A stretch of DNA of 64,000 nucleotides, from contig NZ_CP107558.1 in the NCBI RefSeq assembly GCF_026427715.1, positions 3,689,001 to 3,753,000 of the forward strand. The letters run 5' to 3'. Every line of letters starts with the position of its first letter. The first letter of the stretch is position 1. A program made the position numbers and the translations under genes. Source of the DNA: Methylocystis sp. MJC1 (GTDB taxonomy: Bacteria > Pseudomonadota > Alphaproteobacteria > Rhizobiales > Beijerinckiaceae). The notes under the pieces are model-generated. The model was given only the letters and a program-made list of their open reading frames with translations. It was not told where the DNA came from and searched no databases. Of this stretch, positions 1 through 8,828 are shown piece after piece.

Positions 1-244
1 GGAAGAACGCGCTCAGCGCATCTATGCGAAAGCGCATGCCGATCCAGGGCAAGCCCAGGGGCAGCGTCGTCTGCAAGGCATGCGCGCCCCTCGGGACGAT
101 GACCGCGAGAAAAATCACCGCGCATAATCCGCCTGTGAGCCCGTAAACGAGCCGCGTCACGTCCGCGCGGTCCTTGAAGCGGATCGAGGCCACGCCGACG
201 CCGACCAAGGCGCCCACGCAGAGAAGGGCAAGATAAAGCGGCAT
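1..244 (-). CDS. HyfB-like proton-translocating membrane subunit, N-terminal part only
   Basis: Reading leftward from an ATG at 244, the frame stays open to the window edge and gives the first 81 residues of a hydrophobic protein. Two membrane helices are visible (roughly residues 1-20 and 30-50). They are followed by a segment containing LPLGLPWIGMRFRIDALSAF, which resembles the start of the first conserved region in HyfB/hydrogenase-4 subunit B and related NuoL/MrpA-like antiporter subunits. Such proteins sit in the inner membrane and couple proton movement to a partner complex. The rest of the gene and its partners lie outside the window, so the complex cannot be named. A DabB-like inorganic-carbon transporter subunit is the main alternative. 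Confidence 0.6.
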   Translation of the reverse strand, partial: MPLYLALLCVGALVGVGVASIRFKDRADVTRLVYGLTGGLCAVIFLAVIVPRGAHALQTTLPLGLPWIGMRFRIDALSAFF

Positions 245-277
245 TTATGTTCCTTGAATGATTCGGCCGGGAGCCTT

Positions 278-318
278 CCCTGAATAGACGGCCGCGGGCG
301 GCGGCTGTCTATCCAGGG
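278..318. terminator. Long stem-loop between sulP-family gene and hyfB-like gene
   Basis: An inverted repeat forms a stem of about 18 bp with one mismatch and one G-U pair: arms 278-295 and 301-318, loop 296-300. It lies in the gap between two minus-strand genes, just after the SulP stop. Neither side has a T-run, so factor-independent termination is doubtful. It could instead be a transcript-stabilising hairpin. Confidence 0.4.
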
Positions 319-373
319 AGCGTCTCACCCCGGCGACATTTCCGCCGGAATGGGGCGCGGCGCTTTGTCGCCC

Positions 374-2026
374 TTATGCCGGGCGCTTGCGCGGCGCCAG
401 GGGATGGTCCGAGGTCGGGACGAGCTGGTCGAGCCCGCGGATTTCCGCATGGCCGCCCTTGTTATGGTAGTCCTCGCAGAAATGATGGAGATTTTCCATC
501 ACCGTGTGGTCGACGGTCGCCGTTTCGGAGAGATCGAAGAAAACCTTCTTGCCCGGCGGGATAGAGGTAAGGTCGTTCTTGAGCGCAAGATAATTGCCGA
601 AGAAGGCCGCGCCCTTCACCTGCACATGGTAGACGCCGGGCGACGTCTCCTCGATCGAGCGGTCGAGCTTGATCACATCAGCCCAAGGGATGCTGCGCCA
701 GAAATGGAAGGCCAGCTCCGCCAGCACGCCGATGGCGACGCCAATGAGAAGGTCGGTCGCGAGCACGCCGACGATGGTGATGACGAAGACGCCCAGCTGG
801 TCCCAGCCGATCGCCAGAGTTTTCTTGAACTCGCGCGGCGACGCCAGCCGATAGCCCGTGAAGACCAGGAGCGCCGCCAGCGAGGCGAGCGGGATCTCGT
901 GGATCAGCTTCGGGAAAAGGGCGACGAAGACGAGCAGGAAGAGCCCGTGGAAGAAATTGGCCCAGCCCGTTTTCGCGCCATTGTTGACGTTGGCTGAGCT
1001 ACGGACGATTTCCGCGATCATCGGCAAGCCGCCAATCAGACCGCAGATAGCGTTGCCGACGCCCACCGCCGCGATATCGCGGTTGAGATCGGACGTGCGC
1101 TTGTAGGGGTCGAGCTTGTCGACCGCGGCGGCGCTCAGCAGGCTTTCGAGACTGCCGACGAGGGCGATGGTGACGACCTGCTGCCAGAAGACGAGATGGC
1201 CGACGAGCGCGAAATCGGGCGCGGCGAAGCCCGCCAGGAAATTCTCCGGCAAGGTGACGAGGAACTTCGGGCCGATCGTGAATTCATGATGCGGCAGGAA
1301 GACCATGTCCGGCAGGAAGAGGTATTTGTGCTCATCCTCGATGTCGAAATATTTGCCGAGGGCCATGCCGAGCAAGACGACGAGCAAAGGCGCCGGGATC
1401 ATCTTGAGCTTGGGATTTCCAACGAAGGTCCACAGCGCCAGAATGCCCAGACCCAGAAAGCCGATGACCGCGACCTCTGGATTCATATCCCTCAAGCTTG
1501 CCGGGATGGCGCCGATGGTCTGGAACAGCGTCTGCGCATCGGGCTTCACGCCGAGCATGACGTGAATCTGCTTGGCCATGATGATGATGCCGATCGCCGC
1601 CAGCATGCCGTGCACGGCCGAAGACGGGAAGAAGGCGCTCATCTTGCCGGCCTTCATCACGCCCATGAGAATCTGCAGCAGGGAGGCGAAGAAGATCGCA
1701 GCGAGCGTATAGCGATAGCCCGCCATGGCGTTGCCGTCGCCGAGCTCCCCCACTGAATCGAGGATCACGACGATCAGGCCGGCCGCCGGCCCCATGATGG
1801 TGACGTAGGAGCCGTTGACGCGGGAAACCAGAAGCCCGCCCACGATGGCGCTGATGATGCCCGCCTGAGGCGGAAAGCCAGAGGCCATGGCGATGCCGAG
1901 GCACAAGGGCAAGGCGATCAGGAACACAAGGAAGCCCGATATGATGTCGGAGCGCCAGCTTTCGAAAAGCCCGGCGAACCCTGACTTGGGCGGCGAGGTG
2001 TCATAAGCTGGCGTGGAGATCGTCAT
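374..2026 (-). CDS. SulP-family inorganic anion transporter with STAS domain
   Basis: This 550-residue protein has 10-14 hydrophobic segments between residues about 25 and 440, then a soluble C-terminal domain (about 445-535) that fits a STAS domain. Family features include the early GIAMASGFPPQAGI segment and the downstream segment VGSLESLLSAAAVDKL. SulP proteins move sulfate, bicarbonate or other anions across the inner membrane, and the substrate cannot be read from sequence. Bicarbonate uptake is attractive because the next gene downstream encodes an antiporter-like subunit, but this is inference. Length is normal for the family. It is divergent from the two-component system at 2472-4582. 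Confidence 0.9.
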   Translation of the reverse strand: MTISTPAYDTSPPKSGFAGLFESWRSDIISGFLVFLIALPLCLGIAMASGFPPQAGIISAIVGGLLVSRVNGSYVTIMGPAAGLIVVILDSVGELGDGNAMAGYRYTLAAIFFASLLQILMGVMKAGKMSAFFPSSAVHGMLAAIGIIIMAKQIHVMLGVKPDAQTLFQTIGAIPASLRDMNPEVAVIGFLGLGILALWTFVGNPKLKMIPAPLLVVLLGMALGKYFDIEDEHKYLFLPDMVFLPHHEFTIGPKFLVTLPENFLAGFAAPDFALVGHLVFWQQVVTIALVGSLESLLSAAAVDKLDPYKRTSDLNRDIAAVGVGNAICGLIGGLPMIAEIVRSSANVNNGAKTGWANFFHGLFLLVFVALFPKLIHEIPLASLAALLVFTGYRLASPREFKKTLAIGWDQLGVFVITIVGVLATDLLIGVAIGVLAELAFHFWRSIPWADVIKLDRSIEETSPGVYHVQVKGAAFFGNYLALKNDLTSIPPGKKVFFDLSETATVDHTVMENLHHFCEDYHNKGGHAEIRGLDQLVPTSDHPLAPRKRPA

Positions 2027-2471
2027 CGTCTGTTATCCTCGAACTGGAGATGAAGACCGGGAAGAGCGATGGCGCCGCCTCCCGAGAGGCGGCGAAGGCA
2101 TTTTCGGCGCCGAAGACGCCCTCGCTCTTTTTCTGGAGGGGCTACGGGCGCCGGAGCGCCGCTCTCGGACCGGGCGCGATTATATTGCAGGCTTCTTGCT
2201 ATTTCATTAGGCAGAGCCGGAGATTCGTACAAAAGGAAAACCGCGCCGGCCTTTTGCTGCGCCTAAGTCACGCCTCATTCGCTCTCCTCGAATGGCCTTG
2301 AAGGGCTCAGCTACACTTGCAAGCGGCTGTTTCCATAATTTTTCGCAGTGCGGAAAAATGTTTCCGCTTCATGTCGGTAAAACGAACGCGCCCGCGGAAG
2401 CCCGGACAATCGCGGTGCGACACGCTATAGCCATGAAAAACAGGCACACACGGACGGAGGCGCTTGGGAGC
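2027..2471. other. Divergent intergenic region, no gene seen
   Basis: This 445-base gap separates the SulP gene (leftward) from the response regulator (rightward), so it must hold promoters for both. Open frames here are Arg-rich and have no recognisable similarity. An in-frame upstream extension of the response regulator (to 2292) was not accepted because the receiver domain begins at the 2472 start and GGGAG precedes that ATG. Confidence 0.5.
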
Positions 2472-3191
2472 ATGAGCAATCGCAGTTCGGTCCTCCTTGT
2501 CGAAGATGACGCGGAAATCGCGGAGTTGATCTCGAGATATCTCGAAAATAACGGCATGGCCGTCACGCACATCCCCAATGGCGAGACTGTCGACGCCAAA
2601 TTGGCCGCCGGCCACTTCGACATCCTCATCCTCGACCTCAACCTGCCGGGGGAGGATGGTCTTTCCATTTGCAGGCGGGTCCGAGCAGCGCACGACATCC
2701 CGATCATCATCGTCACCGCCCAGGGGGAGGACGTCGACAAGATCCTCGGGCTCGAGATGGGCGCGGACGATTATGTGGTTAAGCCCTTCAACTCCCGCGA
2801 ATTGCTCGCGCGCATCCGAGCCGTGCTGCGGCGCAGCGGGCCGCAAAGCCGAGTCGAGGCCGGCCCATCGAACCAGATCTTTCAGTTTCTTGGCTGGCGC
2901 ATTAACCTTCTCGCCCGGGAGGTCGTCTCGCCCAGCGGCATGAAGGTCGCCATGACCGGCGCCGAATTCGACCTGTTGCACGCCTTTTGCGAAAACCCGA
3001 ACCGGGTGCTGACCCGCGATCAGCTCATCAACATGACCCACGGCCCCACGGCCGGACCATTCGAGAGAAGCATCGACGTGCTGATCAGCCGGCTCAGACA
3101 GAAGCTCGAGAAGGATCCTAAAAACCCCGCCATCATCCAGACGGTCAGGTCAGAGGGCTATATGCTCTCGGCGCCAGTTGCGCGAATATGA
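2472..3191 (+). CDS. OmpR/PhoB-type response regulator
   Basis: Cytoplasmic DNA-binding regulator of 239 residues. The receiver domain (residues about 6-118) has the acidic pair EDD near residue 11, the phospho-acceptor Asp55 in LILDLNLPG, and the conserved Lys in the VVKPF segment. A winged-helix output domain follows (about 135-235), ending in a typical segment with SIDVLISRLRQKLEKDP and RSEGYML. The start at 2472 follows GGGAG and directly begins the receiver fold. Its stop overlaps the kinase start by four bases (ATGA), so the two are translationally coupled partners. The stimulus is unknown; the divergent SulP gene is a possible target. Confidence 0.92.
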   Translation: MSNRSSVLLVEDDAEIAELISRYLENNGMAVTHIPNGETVDAKLAAGHFDILILDLNLPGEDGLSICRRVRAAHDIPIIIVTAQGEDVDKILGLEMGADDYVVKPFNSRELLARIRAVLRRSGPQSRVEAGPSNQIFQFLGWRINLLAREVVSPSGMKVAMTGAEFDLLHAFCENPNRVLTRDQLINMTHGPTAGPFERSIDVLISRLRQKLEKDPKNPAIIQTVRSEGYMLSAPVARI

Positions 3192-4582
3192 CGGTCAGCA
3201 GCCTCTTGCGACGCCTTGCCCCGGACCGTCTAGCCGGTCAGATCACGCTGCTTATCCTCGTCTCGATCGTGACCTTCCAGACCGTCGTCCTGGTCACTTT
3301 CCATGTGCTGGACGTCGAGGGCCGGCGCCACATCGTCGATCAGACGGATTTCATCGCGAGCGTCGTTCTTGCGCTGGACGCGGCTCCGGCCGAGGCGCGT
3401 CAAGGGTTGCTCTCCGAATTCGCACACGCCGCGCCCTTCGCGAATATCCATTTGCAGCAGGAGAAGCCTCGGGCGGTCACGGCGGACGATAGGGAGTTCC
3501 GAAACGAAATCCGCCTTATACGGACGGACTTGTGGCCGGAGGCCGACGTTTACGCCGCCGCGCCGCCCAATGACGGCGGCTCGCCAGGCGTTATGGCTGT
3601 CGGGCTCCGCAAGGGCGGCTATGCGCTCATCTCCATTACCCAGCACCGCAAGCCGCCGCGCTCGGTGTGGCGATGGCTCTGGGAGCCTGAGCCCGGCACG
3701 CCCTTCCTGCTGACGCCCTGGGCGCTTTCGGCCATCCTGTTTTTCCTCAGCACCTCTGTTCTCGTGCTGTGGGCGTCGAACGGCATTGTCGAGCCGTTGA
3801 TTACCTTGGCGCGGCATGCCGAGCAATTCCCCGGCGCGCGCGACAGCCAAGGCGCGCTCCCCGAGCGCGGTCCGAGTGAAGTGCGGGAGCTGACGCGCTC
3901 GATCAACCGAATGCAGGAACGCATCGGCGCCATGATCGTGGCGCGGACCCGCGTGCTGGCGGCCGTCAGCCACGATCTGAGAACCATCATCACGCGGCTG
4001 AATTTGAGAACCGAATTTATCTCCGACGGCGATCTGCGCACCAAAATGCTGCACGACGTCGACCTCATGGACGCCATGCTGCGTAAGAACCTGCAGTATC
4101 TGCGCGCAGAAAGCGATAAAACGGATTATTCCCTGATCGACCTCGACAGTGTTCTGCAGACCGTCGTGGATCAATTTGTGGATATGAATTACGCAGTGTC
4201 CTACTCGGGCGGCGGACGCCAGATGATGATCGGCTCCCTGACCGACATGCAGCGCGTCTTCACGAATCTCCTGGAAAACGCCGTCCATCACGCCGACGCC
4301 GTCGAGGTCAGGATCGACGAGTCGCTCCCCGGCAAGCTCGAGGTCGACGTCATCGACGACGGGCCCGGCATAGCGCCGGACCAGAAGTCAACCGTGTTCG
4401 AACCCTTCGTTCGCGGCGAGCCCGGGCGCACAATGGACAGCCACAGCGGATTCGGGCTCGGCCTGTCGATCGTCCGTTCGCTCGTCGAACGTCACGGCGG
4501 GACAGTCGCTTTGCTCGACCGGGAACCCAATGGGCTGATTGTCCGCGTCACACTTCCGCGCGCCAGCGGCGAAGAAGCTTAG
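3188..4582 (+). CDS. Sensor histidine kinase (EnvZ/OmpR-type partner)
   Basis: Inner-membrane kinase of 464 residues. It has an N-terminal membrane helix (about 18-40), a periplasmic sensor region, a second helix (about 175-197), a HAMP linker, a dimerisation domain with His262 in AVSHDLRT, and an ATPase domain with N-box (NLLENAVHHA), DDGPGI and GFGLGLSIV boxes. The H-box reads HDLRTIITRL. The usual Pro after Thr (DLRTPLTRL) is replaced by Ile, which is uncommon and may alter phosphatase or kinase balance. Start overlaps the upstream regulator stop by four bases. The signal sensed is not evident. Confidence 0.92.
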   Translation: MTVSSLLRRLAPDRLAGQITLLILVSIVTFQTVVLVTFHVLDVEGRRHIVDQTDFIASVVLALDAAPAEARQGLLSEFAHAAPFANIHLQQEKPRAVTADDREFRNEIRLIRTDLWPEADVYAAAPPNDGGSPGVMAVGLRKGGYALISITQHRKPPRSVWRWLWEPEPGTPFLLTPWALSAILFFLSTSVLVLWASNGIVEPLITLARHAEQFPGARDSQGALPERGPSEVRELTRSINRMQERIGAMIVARTRVLAAVSHDLRTIITRLNLRTEFISDGDLRTKMLHDVDLMDAMLRKNLQYLRAESDKTDYSLIDLDSVLQTVVDQFVDMNYAVSYSGGGRQMMIGSLTDMQRVFTNLLENAVHHADAVEVRIDESLPGKLEVDVIDDGPGIAPDQKSTVFEPFVRGEPGRTMDSHSGFGLGLSIVRSLVERHGGTVALLDREPNGLIVRVTLPRASGEEA

Positions 4583-4583
4583 A

Positions 4584-4614
4584 CGGCAGGAACGGCTCCT
4601 CGCCGTTCCTGCCG
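4584..4614. terminator. Bidirectional terminator-like hairpin
   Basis: A perfect 13-bp inverted repeat (4584-4596 and 4602-4614) with a 5-base loop begins two bases after the kinase stop and ends six bases before the stop of the convergent gene at 4620. Placement between convergent genes fits a shared terminator, though no long T-run follows. Confidence 0.6.
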
Positions 4615-4619
4615 GCGCT

Positions 4620-4901
4620 TCAGATTCCCTGACCTTTGCCACGGGAAGAACCCGACGAGCCGCTCGGGGCGGTCGAACCGCTCGAGCCCCCCTGATTGAG
4701 ATCTTGCGAACTCGAGCCCGGGCTGGTGGAAGTCGAGCCCTTCTTCTGCATCGACTTGCTGCTGCCAAAGGTGTCGTTGGTCGAGCTCTTGGTATGGTGG
4801 CGATAATGATGCTTCGAATAGCATCCATGCGCCAAAGCCGAAGTGGGAGCCCAAGCCAGTATTGGCGCAACCAGCGCCGCTGCAAGCAATTTCCTGTTCA
4901 T
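4620..4901 (-). CDS. Small secreted Ser/Gly-rich protein of unknown function
   Basis: 93 residues starting at an ATG preceded by GGAGGAGACG. Residues 1-24 form a clear Sec signal peptide ending in ALA, followed by a short His/Tyr-rich stretch (HGCYSKHHYRHH) and a low-complexity tail rich in Ser, Gly, Lys and Thr. No known domain is recognised. The His/Cys cluster could bind metal, but that is a guess. The gene stands alone between a terminator hairpin and a broken membrane gene. Confidence 0.6.
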   Translation of the reverse strand: MNRKLLAAALVAPILAWAPTSALAHGCYSKHHYRHHTKSSTNDTFGSSKSMQKKGSTSTSPGSSSQDLNQGGSSGSTAPSGSSGSSRGKGQGI

Positions 4902-4998
4902 CGTCTCCTCCACGGATATTCCGGCGCTGCCGGAACACGGGCAAGTAAGCGTGTCCGCCCTTTGGGCAAGCGAAGCGCTGACTCGCATTATTTCCGAT

Positions 4999-5413
4999 TT
5001 ATTGCTGCGCGAGCTTGATGGCGCAGCAGACGTCGAGCGCGGCGATGGCGCCGATGGTCAGAGCGGCGAAGCCACTCGCTCGCTGCACGGTTTCGTCTTT
5101 GGAGCTCAACTGGGGCGCCACCGCCGCCATATCGAGCACATCGCCGGCGGCGCGCGCCCAGAGCCAGGGCGCCGGTCGACCTGAGAGAAGTATCCCGAGA
5201 CCAGCAGCCATCTCACGCAGCCCATAAGTCTGGAGCAGAGACGAACGCTTTCTCGAGCCCGAACGGCGCTGCGAGTCGTTTTGGCGCGATCGCCTCGAGC
5301 AAGCCCAAACCAAGCGAAAACCAACCAAGGCCATTGGCGAGCATTCGCGTCGAGGGCGAGATTGCTTCGGCTCCAACCTGTTTCATCTCTTGTCCTTTCC
5401 GTCGATCGGACAT
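4999..5413 (-). pseudogene. Frameshifted small membrane protein of the type found near SRPBCC cyclase-like genes
   Basis: Two overlapping minus-strand frames together give one coherent protein. The first (from 5413) runs through NGLGWFSLGLGLLEAIAPK and FGLEKAFVS. The second continues with LLQTYGLREMAAGLGILL and RPAPWLWARAAGDVLDMAA to the stop at 4999. Together they match the layout of a short integral membrane module with a conserved LRxYGLRE...RPAPWLWAR-GD pattern, sometimes fused to polyketide-cyclase-like domains. The frame change falls near 5230-5245 and corresponds to one lost or two gained bases. It is either a real inactivation or a sequencing error. If repaired, the product would be about 137 residues with about four helices. 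Confidence 0.6.
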
Positions 5414-5571
5414 CAGCTTTTGCCCACTATCTGGAACCGGCGCCTTCTTCAGACAGTCTCGAAATCCGCAATAGTTTTAGCCATGGCGGAGCTCGCTCGC
5501 TCTGTTCCGCCGCGCTAGCTGATCCGAGGCGTATCGCTTCGGTCGGCGAGCGCGCGGGCAACGAGCGCCGC

Positions 5572-6705
5572 ATGGCGGAAACTCAAACGATAAAAGCGCA
5601 ACGGTCGCAGGCGGAGGCGCCGTCCCGCGTAACAGTCGCGCGCCGCTTCATGCGCCGTCGACCCCTGGCCATTTTGCTTGGGGCGAGCGCCATCCTCGTG
5701 CTGGCGGCCATCGGCTATGTCTATTGGGAGCACTCTTCGCATTTTGAAAGCACGGACGACGCCTTCATCGACGCGCGGCAATATTCGATCGCGCCGAAAG
5801 TAGGCGGCTATGTCACCGCCGTCGACGTGACGGATAACCAGCATGTCGACGCGGGCGCCGTCATCGCGCAAATCGAGCAACGTGACTATCGCATCGCATT
5901 AGCCGACGCTGAGGCCCAACTCACCGCGGCGGAAGCAAGAGTGCAAAATCTCAACGCCCAGATCGCCGCCGAGCAAGCGCAGGCCGGCGCCTCTCGCGCT
6001 CAAGTGAAGCAGTCGCGTGCCGCCTTGCGCTTCGCCCAGCAGGAGGCCGCGCGCTCACGAGCGTTGGCGCAACGCGGTTTTGGCACGGCGCAACGGGAGG
6101 AGCAAACCTCTTCGGCGCTTCAGCAAGAACAGGCCCGCGGCCAAAGCGCCACCGAGACCGTCGAGGCGGCGAATGCGACAGTTCAGTCCCTCAAAGCACA
6201 GCGCAAGAGCGCCGAGGCCAGCGCTGCGCAAGCGAAGGCGCAAGTGGATCGCGCCAAGCTCAATCTCTCCTATACGGTCGTCACCGTGGCGGAGCCGGGG
6301 CGCGTCGTGCGTCTGACCGCCGCTGTCGGCGCGCTTGCGCAGCCAGGAACAAGTCTCTGCATGTTCGTGCCGGACAATGTCTGGGTGACGGCCAATTTCA
6401 AAGAGACGCAGCTGGACCAGATGCGGCCCGGCCAGCCGGCCGAGGTACGGATCGACGCCTATCCCGACCGTGACGTGAATGGAAGCGTCGTCAGCATACA
6501 GCCCGGGTCCGGCACCGCCTTCTCGCTTCTTCCAGCGGAGAACGCCACGGGAAACTATGTGAAGATCGTCCAGCGCGTGCCTGTAAAGATCGTGATGCAC
6601 GATCCACCCAAGGATGTCTCGCTCGGTCCCGGCATGTCGGTCGTGCCGACGGTCCGCGTCAACGCCGCGCCGTCGGTCTACGAGCGGATAAGCGCGAGCT
6701 TATGA
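5572..6705 (+). CDS. EmrA/HlyD-family efflux adaptor (membrane fusion protein)
   Basis: 377-residue periplasmic adaptor anchored by one helix (about 30-48). A biotinyl-lipoyl-like half motif around KVGGYVTAVDVTDNQHVDAG is followed by a long Ala/Gln-rich coiled coil (about 110-230) and a barrel domain with FKETQLDQMRPGQPAEVRID. The segment GTAFSLLPAENATGNYVKIV is characteristic of EmrA-type adaptors. It works with the MFS pump whose start overlaps its stop by four bases, linking the inner-membrane pump to an outer-membrane channel. The ATG at 5572 was chosen because it precedes the conserved N-terminus; the frame is open further upstream but has no adaptor-like sequence. Confidence 0.9.
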   Translation: MAETQTIKAQRSQAEAPSRVTVARRFMRRRPLAILLGASAILVLAAIGYVYWEHSSHFESTDDAFIDARQYSIAPKVGGYVTAVDVTDNQHVDAGAVIAQIEQRDYRIALADAEAQLTAAEARVQNLNAQIAAEQAQAGASRAQVKQSRAALRFAQQEAARSRALAQRGFGTAQREEQTSSALQQEQARGQSATETVEAANATVQSLKAQRKSAEASAAQAKAQVDRAKLNLSYTVVTVAEPGRVVRLTAAVGALAQPGTSLCMFVPDNVWVTANFKETQLDQMRPGQPAEVRIDAYPDRDVNGSVVSIQPGSGTAFSLLPAENATGNYVKIVQRVPVKIVMHDPPKDVSLGPGMSVVPTVRVNAAPSVYERISASL

Positions 6706-8261
6706 CCTCCGCATCGATAGCAGCCGGAAAGCCCAATCCATGGTTGATCGCGGTCGTCGTGTCGGTCGCAACCTTCATGGAAGTGCTCGACACCACGATC
6801 GCCAATGTCGCTTTGCCCTATATCGCGGGCGGCATGGCTGTGTCGTCCGACGAGGCGACATGGGTCGTCACAACTTATCTCGTCGCCAATGCGGTCATCC
6901 TGACGGCGAGCAGCCATCTGGCGAAGGCGCTCGGACGCAAGAGGTTCTTTCTCATTTGTCTCGCCCTCTTCACAACCAGCTCGATCCTGTGCGGCCTCTC
7001 CTGGGACATACGTTCGCTGCTGTTTTTTCGTATCCTGCAAGGGCTCGGCGGCGGCGGCATGGTGCCGGTGTCGCAATCCATTCTCGCTGATGCCTTCCCT
7101 CCCGAAAAGCGTGGCCAAGGCTTCTCGCTCTTCGGCATCGCCGTCGTCGTCGCGCCGGTGATCGGGCCGACGCTCGGGGGCTGGCTGTCGGACAATTTCT
7201 CCTGGCATTGGTGCTTTCTCATCAACGGCCCGATCGGACTGATGTCGATTGCGCTCGTCACCGCCGTGGTGCAGGAGACGGAGACGCCGCGCGATCTCCC
7301 GCGTTTCGATTTATTGGGTTTTCTCCTCGTCTCGACCTTTCTGGGGTCGCTCGAGGTCGTGCTGGATCGCGGCGAGATAGAAGACTGGTTTGCGTCAGGC
7401 TTTATTCTGACCTTTTCAGCCATCGGCGGCCTTGCCTTCACCCTCATGATCCCCTGGGAGGTGAGCCATAAAAATCCCGTGGTCGATATCCGAATGATCG
7501 CCACACGGCAGTTCGGTTCCTGCTTTTTCGTGATGTTGGCGATCGGCGCGATCCTCATTGCGACGACGCAGATGTTGCCTCAAATGCTGCAGCTCAGTTT
7601 CGGCTACACAGCCATGCTGGCGGGCCTCGTGTTATCGCCCGGCGGGCTCGTCACCATGGCGATGATGCTGGTGGTCGGTCGTCTCTCGGGCCGCGTGCAA
7701 CCAAAATATCTGATCATGACCGGCGCCGCGATCGTCGCCGCCTCCATGTATAATCTTACCTCGCTCTATGCCGATCTCGACTTCTGGTTCTTCGCCCGTT
7801 CGCGAATTTATATCGGCGTCGGCCTTCCCCTCATTTTCATACCCATTACGACCGCCTCTTATGAGGGCGTCCCGCCGGGAAAGACCGACCAGGCGTCAGC
7901 GATGATAAATGTCGCGCGCAATGTGGGGGGATCGATCGGCGTGTCGATCGCGCAAAATGTTCTTGCGCATCGCGAGCAGTTTCACATGAGCCGTCTCGTC
8001 GAAACGACCATTCCCTCGACGATCCAATACCAGGAGGCGCTCAAGCGTGCGCAGGACTATTTCCTTTCCGCCGGCAGCTCGGCCTCGCAAGCCCAAAGAC
8101 AGGCTATGCAATGGATTGGCCGCCAGATCGCAACACAATCTTCCCTGCTCGCTTACATCGACGTCTTTGCGACGCTCATGGTCCTCGCCCTCCTGGTGAT
8201 TCCGCTGTCGCTGATTTTGCGGCGCAGCCGCGCCGGCGCGAAAGCCGCCGTCGCACATTGA
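6702..8261 (+). CDS. EmrB/QacA-type MFS drug:proton antiporter (DHA2 family)
   Basis: 519-residue inner-membrane transporter with 14 predicted helices. It has the DHA2 motif C region and the early segment MEVLDTTIANVALPYIAGG, typical of EmrB. The loop 2-3 motif is partly kept (LAKALGRKRFFLIC). Together with the preceding EmrA-like adaptor it should form a tripartite efflux system for hydrophobic toxic compounds, driven by the proton gradient. No outer-membrane factor or local regulator accompanies the pair. Substrate unknown. Confidence 0.92.
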   Translation: MTSASIAAGKPNPWLIAVVVSVATFMEVLDTTIANVALPYIAGGMAVSSDEATWVVTTYLVANAVILTASSHLAKALGRKRFFLICLALFTTSSILCGLSWDIRSLLFFRILQGLGGGGMVPVSQSILADAFPPEKRGQGFSLFGIAVVVAPVIGPTLGGWLSDNFSWHWCFLINGPIGLMSIALVTAVVQETETPRDLPRFDLLGFLLVSTFLGSLEVVLDRGEIEDWFASGFILTFSAIGGLAFTLMIPWEVSHKNPVVDIRMIATRQFGSCFFVMLAIGAILIATTQMLPQMLQLSFGYTAMLAGLVLSPGGLVTMAMMLVVGRLSGRVQPKYLIMTGAAIVAASMYNLTSLYADLDFWFFARSRIYIGVGLPLIFIPITTASYEGVPPGKTDQASAMINVARNVGGSIGVSIAQNVLAHREQFHMSRLVETTIPSTIQYQEALKRAQDYFLSAGSSASQAQRQAMQWIGRQIATQSSLLAYIDVFATLMVLALLVIPLSLILRRSRAGAKAAVAH

Positions 8262-8267
8262 CGCGCG

Positions 8268-8747
8268 TCAGCGTTTGAGCACGGAGAATTTGCCGTTCGG
8301 CTCCAGCATCAGACGGCGCGCCTCCGTCTCCTTCTCCAGGCCCTGCATACGTAACGCAACGCCGAGGTCGTTGCGGCTGACGCCCTGCCGAAGAAGAATC
8401 CGCTCCTTTACAATCCCATCTTCCAGAAGCGGCACAGGAGCGCCTTCCACCAGCCAGGACATGCGCGGGAACAGGACCGTCAAGCGCGCCAGGCTCCAAT
8501 GCAAGGCGACGAGAAGCGTCGTGGCCGCGAGCGTTCCCCTTAGCGGCGCTCCGCCGGTCAGCGCCCGGCTGAGGTTCGATCCCGCCATGACGGAGACGAT
8601 CGCATCGAGCGCCGACCATTTCGCGAAAACGCGACGGCCCGAGAGGCGGATGACCGCAAGACCATAAAAGAAGATCAGGGCCGCCCGCGCGCATTCCTGC
8701 GTAGCTGAGACGTTGTTTTGCGTTCCGAAAATATCGTCGAGCGTCAT
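8268..8747 (-). CDS. DUF421 (YetF-like) membrane protein
   Basis: About 159 residues. Three membrane segments lie in the first 90 residues, including the family-typical stretch AIVSVMAGSNLSRALTG, followed by a small soluble domain with ...LEDGIVKERILLRQGVSRND... seen in DUF421/YetF proteins. The ATG at 8747 has GGAG eight bases upstream and was preferred over an upstream start at 8813. Function of the family is not settled. It is convergent with the efflux pump, leaving only six bases between stops. Confidence 0.8.
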   Translation of the reverse strand: MTLDDIFGTQNNVSATQECARAALIFFYGLAVIRLSGRRVFAKWSALDAIVSVMAGSNLSRALTGGAPLRGTLAATTLLVALHWSLARLTVLFPRMSWLVEGAPVPLLEDGIVKERILLRQGVSRNDLGVALRMQGLEKETEARRLMLEPNGKFSVLKR

Positions 8748-8828
8748 CGCCTCACTCCGAGTGATGCCCGAATAAATAGCGCCGGCGCGGCGCAATTCCT
8801 GCCGCCGCGCCATGCTGACGCGGGCTAC

